Both the position numbers and the translations under genes were made by a program. This document shows, in pieces, positions 44,540 to 56,197 of a DNA stretch of 64,000 bases (positions are counted from its first letter, which is position 1; each line of letters opens with the position of its first letter). Below the pieces are notes generated by a model, which was not told where the DNA came from, searched no databases, and was given only the letters and a program-made list of their open reading frames with translations. The stretch is from Portulaca oleracea. Its lineage: Eukaryota > Streptophyta > Magnoliopsida > Caryophyllales > Portulacaceae. The DNA is taken from NCBI GenBank assembly GCA_029582165.1, contig CM055888.1:32258408-32322407 (forward strand), given 5' to 3'.

Positions 44540-47500
44540 TCCTCCCCCACTTAAAAGAAGTTTCGTCCCCGAAACTTGCTGTTGGTTCACTTGCATTTGA
44601 TATTCCTTATAAGACGTGTGGGTAACTTTCCTTCGTGTCTTCCTCGGTTTCCCCAGAGGTTTCCGAGGTGTCTTGGTTTGCCCAAAGTACTTCGACTAAG
44701 GGACTTTCCTGTGAGTGAAGTCATTTGATTCTGTGTTCCATTTTCAGTAGAGGTTCTTCTTCAAGATTGCGGGTCGAGCCCGATACATATCTCCGGAGTT
44801 GGAGAGACGTGAAACGTTACGTAATTGCCTTAGATTAAAAGGTACCTCTAAACGATATGTCATTGGATTGATCTCCTCCACAACGGAGTAAGACCCTACT
44901 ATGGCAAGGGCTTAACTTCCCCTAGATATTGAAACTTCGAATCTCCTTGAGTTGAATCACTTTAAAAAAAACACGGTTTCCAATTTGAAGATCAAGCGGT
45001 CTCCGCCTTCTTTGGTCGATCTTGACATGTGGTCGGATGACTCTGATCTTATGTGATGCGTCCTGGATTAACTCCGGACCTGTGACTACTGCTTTAACTA
45101 TTCCACCCTAACATCGCGGGTGTGACATTTCCTGTTATAAGACGCTTTAAAAGGAGCAATTCGAATGGTAGACTAATATCTACTACTTACTACTATAAGA
45201 AACCTCTATGAACGAGGGAATTTCATCCTGATTTCCTTGGAAACCTAAAATGCATGCGCGTAACATATCTTTACAATTTGTTTTACTCTGTCCGTCAAGC
45301 CGCTTTCTAGATGGTAGAAGCTATTACCATTAGTCTTAGCACCAAAATCGTGATTGAAATCGCGTATCACATTCGGATACTATGTCCTTTTTGGAATCCT
45401 ATGCAACCTTACGACTTCTTGTACGCAATTATCGGCCAATCTCTCTACCTTTCCTCCTTCATAGATAGGAGCGAACTGTGCCAACTTGGTAAGGCGATCC
45501 GTAATTACTCAAATATTTTTTTTCCCTTCTAGAAGCTGTGAGGGGTACTCCCCTGATAGCATCCATAGAAATTGATTCCCATTCCCACGTGGGACTTTCT
45601 AAGGGTCTAGAGTTACCTGATGCTCTTTAACGTTCTGCTTCGACCCTTTTTGTCATGGCAAACATTGATCCCCATAGTTGGCTATACCTCCCTTTAAGTT
45701 AGGTCACCAAAGGTGCTCTTTTAGACCATTATACATTTTTGTACCTCCAGGATACACAGAGTACAACGATTTGTGGCCTCCTTTCAAAAGCTTAAGCCTT
45801 AAGCTTCCCTTATCAGTATACATAGTTTATTTTGAAACCTTAGGGTTTTGCTTTCATGGCCTAAAAATCCAGATATTCCTTTCGTGGCTAGATTATCATA
45901 ATCCTCTTGGGTCCTGGGGCATTTATTCATTCTATCTTGGTCCCCTCCAAGACGGACGGTTGTAGGGACAATGCTCTCTCTCTATTGAATTCTTGCCGCA
46001 TTTATGGACGTATTACAAGACGAGTCAACACCTTACGCTAAGCCTTTCTACTCGAAGCATTAGCTATCGAAATTGCTTTATTGGAGTGACGTTGGAATCC
46101 AAGTCATGATCCTTAATGAGTTCAATCGCCTTCGTTGCCTTAGATTCAACTCTCTCTGAGTGTACATACCTTTGTGACTCCTGTGATCCGTAACGATGGC
46201 ATTAGAGACCCCATAAATGTAAAGCCTTCAAATTTCAGCGCAACACCATTGTTGCGAGCTTTAGGTCGTGTATGGGGTAATCCTCGTAGCTGACTTTAAT
46301 TTCTGTGACGTATAGGCTGCTACCTTGTCGTTCCCTATTAACACATGTCTCAAATTTAATGAATCGCGTTGCTATATACCACATACTCCTTTCCTTCCTC
46401 GGGAAGGGGTAACATTGGGGCGGTTGTTAGTTTTTCTTTGAACACTTAAAAGGTTTCTTTACACTTGCCGGTCCATTCAACCGTGTTGACCTCTTGAGGA
46501 GGTTGGTCTTTGGAAGAACTATTTTAGAAAGATTCGGAACAATCTCCTATAGCATTCGGCCATAACTAAGAAACTTCGAACTTTGGTAACTACAGTGGGT
46601 TTGCCAAACTTTTAATGGTGCATACTTTGTCAGAGTCCAATCAGATCTCTTCAGGGGTCACTATATGTTCTTAAAATCCTATTTTTCTGGACCAGAATTC
46701 ACATTTTGAAAAATTTTTTCACATACAATCTTTGCTCCCTTAATGATTGAAACGCCACCTTCAATTGATTCACATATTCTTATCGGCCTTTCGAGTATAT
46801 CAAGACATCATCGTTAGACACCATTACAACTTAACCACATAAGGTTTGAACATTCGGTTCATCCGATCCCTAAATACTGTTGGTCATTCGGAAATCCAAA
46901 AGGCATTTTTGTAACTCATAGCGCCCACATTTTGTTCTAAAGGTAGTTTTAGGAGTATTCTCAACCCTAACTCTGAGTGGTTGGTATTTTATCCTTACCC
47001 AATTTCAGGTGACACTCTTGCCCCTTGGGGCTAGTCGAACAGTCCATTGATTCTTGGGAGAGGTACTTGTCCTCGTTCGTTCTCAACTTTCGGTAGTCAA
47101 TGCAAAATCTTCTTTATCATGCTCGTATAAGACTTTGTCATTGTATTCGTCTGACATAGGTATGCTGTCTGTTCATTCTTTCCATATGTTTCCATGATAT
47201 CGTATCTCATCCTAAGGTTACTGTCATCATCATGACAAGCACTTTACACTGGTTATTCATACAACCTTGCACTCATTTCTCTTGGTATCACTTCCTAAGA
47301 CAAGGCCAAAACACTGGGTTTTTATCTCTGTTAATTAACTGAGCACTCTCTTCCCATCATAACTATATGGCAGGAATCTTTTCTTTCTCAGATATATTCA
47401 TATGGCTTTTATGTCCTTTGGAAGAAGAGCTAATCTTTCTTCGAACGTTCTACATTCTTGAACTCATGAACATCTAATCGTAAGAAGCCTTGACCCGAAG

Positions 47501-50474
47501 GTCCCTAGTATTTCCTTGAACAACAATTTCTCTACCTTTCCCATCTTACCTCAGGTATCATATAATTCCATACAAACTAATATTTCTCTACTTCGTTTTT
47601 CCTCCCTTTATTAACTTCCACCAAGGCATCTATTTCTTATAAAAGGTACCAACAGGGATGGAGGAAACACGATAATAGGAAGGTGCCATCAATTAAGAGG
47701 TAAGAACATGAATTTTGAAAATGGATAACAACAAAGCAGAGGTTTACACTGGTAGACTTAAAGCCTTAAAACGACGTGGATGAATAAAGGTATTCTTTAG
47801 TCCAACGACGCATGTATATCAATTAAGAAAACTGGGATCAACAAGAGATAGCATATTTGCCAAAGATGGTGATTACAATGATTTCATGAGTAAGGAAATT
47901 CATAAGTACATCGAGATGAGCTTGAATTGGAGAAGAAAGCTATCAGGATCGATCTTCTGATTCCCGAATTAAAACAATTAAAGTTTGGAAAGTATGAATG
48001 CTTTGTGATAACTTTCTGGAATAATAGGGCATAAGCGATTAATCCTAAACAAAATATGACGTTGGTGGAAGCCAAGCTTTGAAAAGAGTATTCAGATTCA
48101 TGATAGAACGTGATCTCTGGAAAAGATAAATCTTAACGAGTAAGAAGGGTCATATGAGTCTAATAAAGTTTTATCTTTGGAAACATAACGAGTCATCAAC
48201 AGACGAGAGTAGGTAATGGTCCTGACGAATTTGTTCATGGATTGGCAATGAGCCATCAAGGGCAGATCATTGAATGTTTTAACACACTGAACTGATAACA
48301 ACGATAGGATTTGATAAAGATTCTTGAAAATAAACAAGGGTAGGAACGAGAAGCTTGGATTTTAAAATGGTAATGAGAGGGTAAACTTTATTAGGAGGAT
48401 GTACAATGAGAGCAGGAAATAAAAGTTGAACTTGAGCGATGAACTTGAAGTATAAAAGTCATACAGAAGAGATTTGGTCCTCGCGATGGTTGTTCGTTAG
48501 TAGCTATCCTCCAAAAGCAACTTCTCTTATCCTAGTGGCGGAATGAGTATGTGCCTGGGCGCGTAGTTATTCCCAGGTTAGACTGAGGACCTTGTAGTTC
48601 AAGTTAATTTCCCCTATCTCTGAAACATATTCCAACGTTACCACGAGTATACCCTTTTTCAACATAATTTATTGTCATCACCACTTTATAACTTCTGTAT
48701 ATGTCCTTAGTTTGTAGCCAATTGCATTCTCCTAAGGCCTTCCTCGCCTCACTTGGCTATAAAATCCACAAGCATGTTCGTATAGTAGGGGGAAACTCCC
48801 ATTTAATTTTTCCTCGACCCTATAACAACGTAAAACTTATCGCCCTTAATAGCTAGCACCAGTACTCGATAATTAACAACCTTCAACATATGATACCAAT
48901 GTAAACATCCTAGAATATGAGGATGCCCCTTCCCTTTGCCCTTAGGGTACCTTTTCAACCATATTCGCAATACATTTTAACACTAAACAAATTCTAAAGT
49001 CCCCAAATTATTTCCAATGCCTCCTTTAATCAATGGCATGGGAGGCCTATAAATTTAGCATAGTTTAACTAGTTACAAAGATGACCTTAGGACAGAAGAA
49101 TCGGTCACCCACAAAGATCACTTCGGTCATTTAACTTAGCGGAGGTTAGCTTCTAGTTAACCCTGTACGTGAGTCAATCAAAGTAGATCCTCATGATGAA
49201 ATACCCCTTGACCATAATCATTAGCGTTCTTAGGCTCTTGGTTAACTTTATGCTCGTCGTGATCCATATTAGAGTCTTTCTTCCTCCACGGTTTCGTGCT
49301 CTAACGGTGATGATCCACGTTTGGAGGAGCAGGCAACGATAACATCTCGTGTAGGCAAAGCACTAACTCGTACACGTAATTGCCTAAGGGAAGCAACTTG
49401 AATGGTGACTACTTCCAATGCGGTGTGATTCTGTGCTCAATGTAGTCGTAGTTGAAGGACCAGGCGTATCGACCGGTTCTTCCTGACGGAGCAATTGGCG
49501 GAAGTAACTTCTTACATCGTCCCACAGACTCTTGTGGGGAAGGGTGGCCATAAGCACCAACTCGGCACTCATCATTGCAATACTCAACTTGCGGGTTAGC
49601 CGCACAATGGACATCAGCGTTTGCAACTTCTCGAGATGGACTTGGGCGTTGGTCTTGGGCTCCGTAACATCGTGAAGAGGTTGGACAAAGGGCCACGATT
49701 GTGACCCATCTATGCTCTATGTTCCATGTGACATCGGTAAAAAGTTTTAATAACTTTGACATTGAGAGACTGTGTTGAAAGAATTAAATGAACGAAAATT
49801 AAGGCGAGGTCCGAGACTCAACCAACTTGAACCTTACTTGTCTTAAAAAGGAACTCTTGTTCCATCTCATGATTACTGTGATCTTACTTACTATCCTTGG
49901 ATCATACTGAACATTTGTATCATATAAACATCTCTAATTATTTCACTCTACACCCTGGCAAGACTTTTAGCCTCTCTTTTGAGCTTTACATCATTTCCTC
50001 TTGAAATTGGACTTATAAATTCCTGTTTGGATGGCCAAAGTCTCCTTTAAGGACTACTTCAACGTGCTCCGTCCACAATGACACTTATATACATAACATG
50101 CTTTGCTCATAACAAACTCTTAAATTAAACACAACTTGTAATTAGGCTTTCTTAAACTTGCTAATAAACTTCCAAATTTCCGCAGAAATTTCGGCAGCAC
50201 TTCCCCTATAAATTGGACTATCCAAAATTTTACATAGTCTTCAAACCTGCAAGGGAAAACTCTTACATTTCATATACTCATCTAGAGCTTCAAGCTCAAC
50301 ATCCATCCTAACCATTTCACATAATTCCAACTCAATCCATAAAGGACTCATACACCTATAAGAGACACATATATCACCACACTTAGCATCCATACTTCAC
50401 AAATGCATATCACAATTGCTTGGAAATTTCTATATCCTCAAATCCTTCTTATAACTCCGCTCTAATACCACAAC
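44540..50474 (-). pseudogene. Decayed gag-pol interior of the Tekay-like element
   Basis: No frame exceeds about 120 residues, but landmarks survive on the minus strand. The reverse-transcriptase catalytic region reads VVMVSNDDVLIYSKGR (46786-46831; the usual preceding Ile/Val is Asn). An RNase H start reads FKEKLTTAPMLPLPEEGKEY (46379-46443 region), and the integrase tail ends LVEVLWANQDTSETSGE...YPHVL (44607-44702). Between them are many stops, frameshifts and short deletions. The remains of gag should lie near 49-50.3 kb but are not readable with confidence. It cannot supply its own enzymes. Confidence 0.75.
50459..50470 (-). other. Primer-binding site, initiator tRNA-Met type
   Basis: TGGTATTAGAGC on the minus strand, one mismatch from TGGTATCAGAGC, four bases from the 5' LTR at 50475. 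Confidence 0.85.
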
Positions 50475-53400
50475 TGTAATGCCCCAACCTTAATCACAAG
50501 ATTAAGACTATACTTTAAAATCCCAAACCTGTGATTAGCGCAGCGGAACACCCTAGGTCGAGGCATTACCGCCGTCCCCACTCAGGACAAGGCAAAAACA
50601 CAAACCACAATAAAACCGTACTTAACTCCTTACAACACAACTGCTAAACTTGAAGTACCACTACATTATACAACCTTTAATTAAACATATCATATAGACT
50701 TTCCACAATCAAGTGGCCTTTAGTGCCCTTGAGTAACCTTGATTACCGACCATCGATCGCCCTTAGGGAACTACCATGTACCGACGACTCACTCCTGCTT
50801 AACCTCGCCTTTATCCCGGAGCTCGGACGCCTAAAAACAAAACATTAAAACATCGCAAAAGTGAGTGGGGAAACACTCGATGCGTAAACCTCCAAAGACG
50901 TAAACCGCTCAAAACGGTTTTGGTGCCGCATTTAAATTCATTTTGAAAGCGGGAAGGGGTCAAAATAGTACTTGCATGACATGAACATAAACATAAATCA
51001 ATGAAGATATAAAGTAGGTGGAACCTACGATCGGTGCAAGCACCTCACACAGCGTATGCCCAAGTTGATCTAAACTTGGAATGATTGATCGCTAAGCGAT
51101 GACATCGACTGTGTCAAGGCACTCGATCGAGTGCTAAAACATGAATGTTAATATATGCATAAAATGCGGGTCCACTATTAATCAGAAAGACATTGTAAAC
51201 CATAAAACTTGACATGGCATAAATTGAATGAACCATGAACATAACTTAGATAGCAAAAGTCGGACAATTTGCGTACCTTAAAACGCTAAAGACCTTGCGG
51301 CTCAGCTCGGCTTGGAGATGGCCTTTGAAACTTTGTCAACCAATAGAAGCATACATAAAAGTGAAGAACCGAATAAGTTCCAAATTAGTTTTACGAGTTT
51401 GGAAATTTAGTAATATAAATGAAACAACTTTAGGAGCAAAATTTCAGGTTGTATCAAAATAGAGTTTGTAGCATAACTTGAGTTAGGAAAATCGAAACGA
51501 AGTAAAAGAGTACATCCCGGAATAGGAAAATCATAATCTATAACTTTGTCAACAGAACCAGAGGCTAAAAATGAGTGGAAGGACCCCAAAATGGGCTCGG
51601 ACAGAAGCTGTTCACAAGAACTTTGGAGTTTTCGGGTTGGGAAAAACATGAGAAATATGACGTAGAAGGTGATTCAAATAAAAGGGCTTGAACTTAGGAC
51701 CATTAGCTTGAATTGATGATGAATAGGGTAATTATAAATTGGTAGCTAGGATGCGAGATAACGAGTTCAATTATGATTTGATAATACGATATCGAATGAG
51801 ATGGCGTAATGGAGCAAGATATACATATCCAAATGAGAAAAAAAGCAAGCTTGGATTAACGAATTATGAAATGAGGAATGAAATGAATTAGACATTGGAG
51901 GTTATCAAGCTAGAAGGAACTTTTAGCTAGAGCAAAGATATTGAACATGATACTTAAAGAAATATGAGAGTCAGGATACATTACTTAAACATACTAGCTC
52001 TTGAAAGGTATCCTTAAGAGTTACTTAGGACTCCAAAATGGTACTCTTAGCCTTAAACACATAACTCTATAATTACAATATATAACCATGACTCATTTAT
52101 ACCTAAAACCCCTTATTGGGTTGATTTGAGGCCCAAAAGCTATTACTTTACAAAGGTTATTTTGAGCAGAAAACCATTCTGGACAGCCCGGTTTCCGGGA
52201 TCGTAACTCACACTCGATATCGGATGACTATGAACCACACCTTTCCGGAAAGCTTGCAACGTGGCCTAAAACTCTTATGTTTATCACTAAAACCAATAAA
52301 GTCTCCAGATTGACGAAAAATGGCCAACAAATCAGACGTGCACTTAAGAATTCTGGGCAGAGGTCAGACTGTAACTCTTCATTAGAAACCCCATAACTTT
52401 TAATCCCGACATCGTATGAATGCATATGATATATTTCCGGAAAGCTCAGAATGTTAGCTAAAACTTTCATGTTTACCACAAAGACTAAATAAGTCTTTAA
52501 AGGTCCGAAAATCAGCCTTCAAAACACTGACTCAGAAATCGTATAAAAAAAGTGAGGTTACGGTTTTGGTCGTAACTCAGGCTATACATGTCGAAATTTA
52601 GAAATTCCAAAGCCTATGGTTCGCTAACACTTTGGGCTACCTTATGGAGTAGAAATCTGGGCAAAAATCTCACTTTTCTAATTCCAAAAATTTCCAGAAC
52701 CGAACAGAGGCTTAAACACCCAAAATTTCAGTTTTTGACTTGAGTTTTTCCACTCTTAATCCCATTAAAACATAACCAAACCTTATCTAACTTTAATCCA
52801 CCATATTTCCAGAATATAAACCATGATAATCACTTCATCAAAGGCCTTAAAAGCCACATGCAACCATGGATTCAACAAGAAAAACTCAAGAACTCATCCA
52901 AACACACATGCACATACTTGAAACTCAAACCCTAACTTAACCAATACAATTATATACTTGAATTCAAGGTAAAAGAGAGTACAAGGAGTAGAAATTACAA
53001 AGAAAACCTATATAAAACATAGATTTTCATATTAGGGTTCATAGAAATTGAAATTGGGGTTTTGGAGAGGTTACCTTTGAGTTAAAAATTGGAGAAAACA
53101 CAAGAGGAGGAAGGGTGGTGGCGGCCACCTTGGCGGTGGGCACCTCGGGCGCGCGGAAACAGCCCAGCAGGGTGTGGCTGGGTCTCAGCCAGAGCAAGGA
53201 GATAGGGAAAGTAGAGAGAGAAAGGGGCTTGAGTTGTTGAAATAAAATGATGTGAAAATAAACCCCAACCCCCTTGTTACTAATACTAATATACTCCCTC
53301 CAACAACTTAAAATAATTATGAAATTGTCCACCAAATTCAATAAGTGTAAATGTAATAATCTCAAATAATTAGTTTATACTAAATAAAATCAATTGGTAA

Positions 53401-53855
53401 TAACTTGGGTTAAAATAAAATAACGCTTGGATGTAGAAAATCCAAATAAATGAAACATAAATATTACTTGTACTTAAATGAAATAAATATAACCCAAATA
53501 AATTAAGGTCTTGGGTTAGAAAATATAAATGTTACGAGGTCGAATAATTAGACCCCTTTTGGTTAAGAAATTCGCGTAAACAGTATAAATTAACTTAACG
53601 TGTAAATAACTTTATAACATAAATCGTATAACCTGAATTACTTTAACTCAATAAATGAACATGTAAAGTAAAATTTTTAAGCCGATAACTCGGCACCTTA
53701 GCCATCTCCTGCACGAGACACGACACCGATAACAAAAAAAATAAATAAGTAATTCAATAAATAAATAAAGGTAAACGCGAAAAATTTATAACGCGATTTG
53801 GGTAATTACTGTGATTTATAGATAATTAAACGTGATTTTGGGGTGGGTTGTCACA
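50475..53855 (-). repeat. 5' LTR of the Tekay-like element
   Basis: 3,381 bp, nearly identical to the left LTR over long stretches. Differences are mostly small deletions or substitutions clustered in GC-rich or palindromic spots (50815-51125, 52195-52215, 53105-53210). Confidence 0.92.
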
Positions 53856-55661
53856 TACAATCACTCTCTCCTGGGCGCATCACCTCCTGAATTTTGGCGA
53901 GATGAGATTTTTCAACTGGGTGGCTGCTGCGTATGCCCATTTGGTCAGGGGAACGCGAGTTGCCTGCTGACCCACTGGCTGTGACACAGTGGCGCGTACG
54001 AGGGCGACAGAGGCTAAGAGGCTCAACCTGGGGAGCAGCCTTTGGCGAGTCTTGGAGGTATGCTCTAAGACTTTCTTCTATTAGAAATTTGTAAGGTGCA
54101 AGTTTCCTTTTTATTAAGAACCTTTCCTGGTGTGCAGGTGTGGGTTATGGCCTATTTCCTTCCTACAGTTGGTGAAACCAACAACGGTGATATGCGCGTT
54201 CCAGCTGCTCGGCGATGGTCAGAGGCATCAGGCTACCATCGGTTAAAATTCCATTTCAGGGATTTGAACGGGCTTAGGAGGATCATGGACAACCTCAGAC
54301 CAGTATGTCTTGCATTTTTTTTCGCCTTTTCTCTTTTCGAGCCATTGGTGACGACTATTGTTGCAAGAGGACATTGTCCGATTCCCATGGAATGGATACA
54401 ATGCGGAGGACCTTCATTATGATACTCGCCTTGCAAGGGAAGCAAGCGAGCGTCGTTTGTTATTGGAAGGTCATTCTGGTCTCACCTTCTATTTGGGGGA
54501 ACGCTTCTTCTTTCAACATGTTGGGGAATGGCCTCCAAGAGTTCCCATTGATCCTCCCGAGCTCATCTTTGATAGGCAAGCCTTGGCGACGGATGAAATA
54601 GCTCGGCTGATGGTTGGTGAACCAGCGATCAATTTTGTGGTACCGACGGATGACTTGGAAGAAGCGGCTCTTCAGCATAGAGGACGCCTTGCTTTTGCTC
54701 AGGTTTTAGCATTCCCTCCATTTTTGTATTAACTGCGGATTTCTGGCATCTTAATGATGTTTGTCCTTCTGTAGCTGGGGGATATTATGATCCTCTTCTG
54801 GACCAGCATGCAGAGGAACCTGAGCAGGCGGGAGATGAAGATATGTTGTTTGGATTCATCCCGCTCGTGCCCAACGATCATGAAGTACTACAGTTCTTTG
54901 ATGCAAACCCGGTAAGTTGCATATTTGACCACCCCTTTATCCTGCACCATTTGATTCTTATGGATCTTCCTTTTGTGCAATAAGCGTATGCCCATATCCG
55001 CGTTCTGTTAAGGGAAGGCATCACGGCTCGGGAGTTCATTGATCAGAACATTGAAAATGGCCAGTATCGGGGTCTTATGCCGGCTGCTGGTGATGAAAGT
55101 AAGGAGGCTCACTCCCATGTGAGTTTGCCACGTTCTGGGAGCTCGCCAAGACGTCCTCCTCGCCACTCTTCAGCAGGAGAAACAGGTAGTAGAAGTTTTT
55201 GCGGAGATCCAGGGGCAGGACCATCTAGGCGCAGGGATCAAAATCTGATGAGTGTGCCATGCGATCCCTATGCCAGCTCTTCGCGGCGAAGGTCTCCTGA
55301 TATCCCGGAGTTTATGGTGGAAGACTGTTGGGAATCTAGTGGATTCCAAGGTTCAATGGAGAGAGTGCCTAGTCCATGGGCGCCTCAGTATCATGCTCAA
55401 TCTATTATCCCTTATAGTCAGCCTCCTGGCTTCAGCCAAGGTTATCCAGGCTCTAGTTTTCATGGTATGTCTTCCAGCCAATTCCTGTTCGGTCCTTCTG
55501 GGACTCAAGACAATCGTCAGCCGGACTCCTTTGTTGATGCAACTGTCAGAAGCTTTGTTTGGCAGCGGTGGTTTTGGTGGGAACTTCTAGGCATTGCGGT
55601 AAGGCTTTCCCTTCTTTTCTCTTTTCTTTCTTTTATGCAATGTAAAAGAAATGCCATGTAG

Positions 55662-56118
55662 TAAAGAAATGCGCAGATAAATGCAATCAGGCAGACTCAA
55701 TTTTATGTGATTTTGAGTCTCTAATGATGCGACATGCAAGCTCCCATTTTTATTTATTTTAGGTCAACCTCTTACAGTTTACAAGGAATAAATAAGAAAA
55801 AGAATAATGTACAACATAAATTACAATTTCTAAAACTAAAAGAGGAAGAAATAAAATTACATTTTTACATTTAAGAAATAAAGTAAAAACAAACATTATA
55901 CAAACACGTAGGAACCATGCACAAACGCGTTTTTTTTTTCTCTAGATGCATGCACGTAGGGGTGTGAACTCACAAAATAAGTTCACCCCCCTTCCCTGGT
56001 GGCCGGCCGGCCTACACACGGTGACAGGCACCATGGTTCATCCAAATGCGCGTTGCCGGTCGTTGTATGCATCCCCTTTCATCCGATTGAACAACCGTGT
56101 ACTAGGCAGAACTGAGGC
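55662..56118 (+). promoter_or_regulatory. Spacer and promoter region of antisense gene 2
   Basis: Non-coding gap between the two antisense genes. It carries TGCATGCACG (RY-like, near 55947), a GTGTGAAC...GTTCAC pair and the inverted copy of the shared motif, GGCCGGCCGGCCTACA (56001-56016). Confidence 0.45.
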
Positions 56119-56126
56119 TATATAAG
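56119..56126 (+). promoter_or_regulatory. TATA box of antisense gene 2
   Basis: TATATAAG, about 75 bases before the ATG at 56198, followed by a TC-rich leader. Confidence 0.6.
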
Positions 56127-56197
56127 CTTGTTTTGTCATTTTGAGCCTTCATCCCTTTCCTGTTCTCTCTCAAACCCCTCTTTCCTTGCTTGCAACT

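Larger units (their letters stand above)
41137..53855 (-). mobile_element. Tekay-like Ty3/gypsy chromovirus (12.7 kb) inside antisense gene 1
   Basis: Flanked by a perfect 5-bp duplication TACAA (41132-41136 and 53856-53860). LTRs are 41137-44539 and 50475-53855; the interior is 5.9 kb. On the minus strand it runs 5' LTR, initiator-Met primer site, decayed gag-pol, polypurine tract, 3' LTR. Very long LTRs, the Met primer site and the surviving pol text fit chromoviruses of the Tekay/Del group. The interior has no long frame, so it is non-autonomous although its LTRs are nearly identical. Confidence 0.93.
40316..55661 (+). pseudogene. Antisense gene 1: plant mobile domain (PMD) protein, split by a retrotransposon
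   Basis: Six exons can be traced: 40316-40480; 40641-41136 continuing at 53861-54057; 54138-54302; about 54369-54702; 54775-54911; 54985-55661. Introns are 70-160 bp with GT...AG ends (the 12.7-kb insertion at 41137-53855 aside). The product starts MNFFRRGHRR. It contains the PMD core (AWKIRSNKRTYDRAIVEHFW, NPFHLPVGEMMLTLFDFVMI), then FPWNGYNAED and YLGERFFFQHVGEWPPRVP, and ends in a Ser/Pro/Arg-rich tail. PMD proteins include the Arabidopsis silencing factors MAIN and MAIL1. Damage: TAA at 40364-40366 in exon 1, the insertion in exon 2, and TGA at 53968-53970 in the conceptual frame. It lies antisense inside the Tat element, as known for Tat aORFs. Confidence 0.8.
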
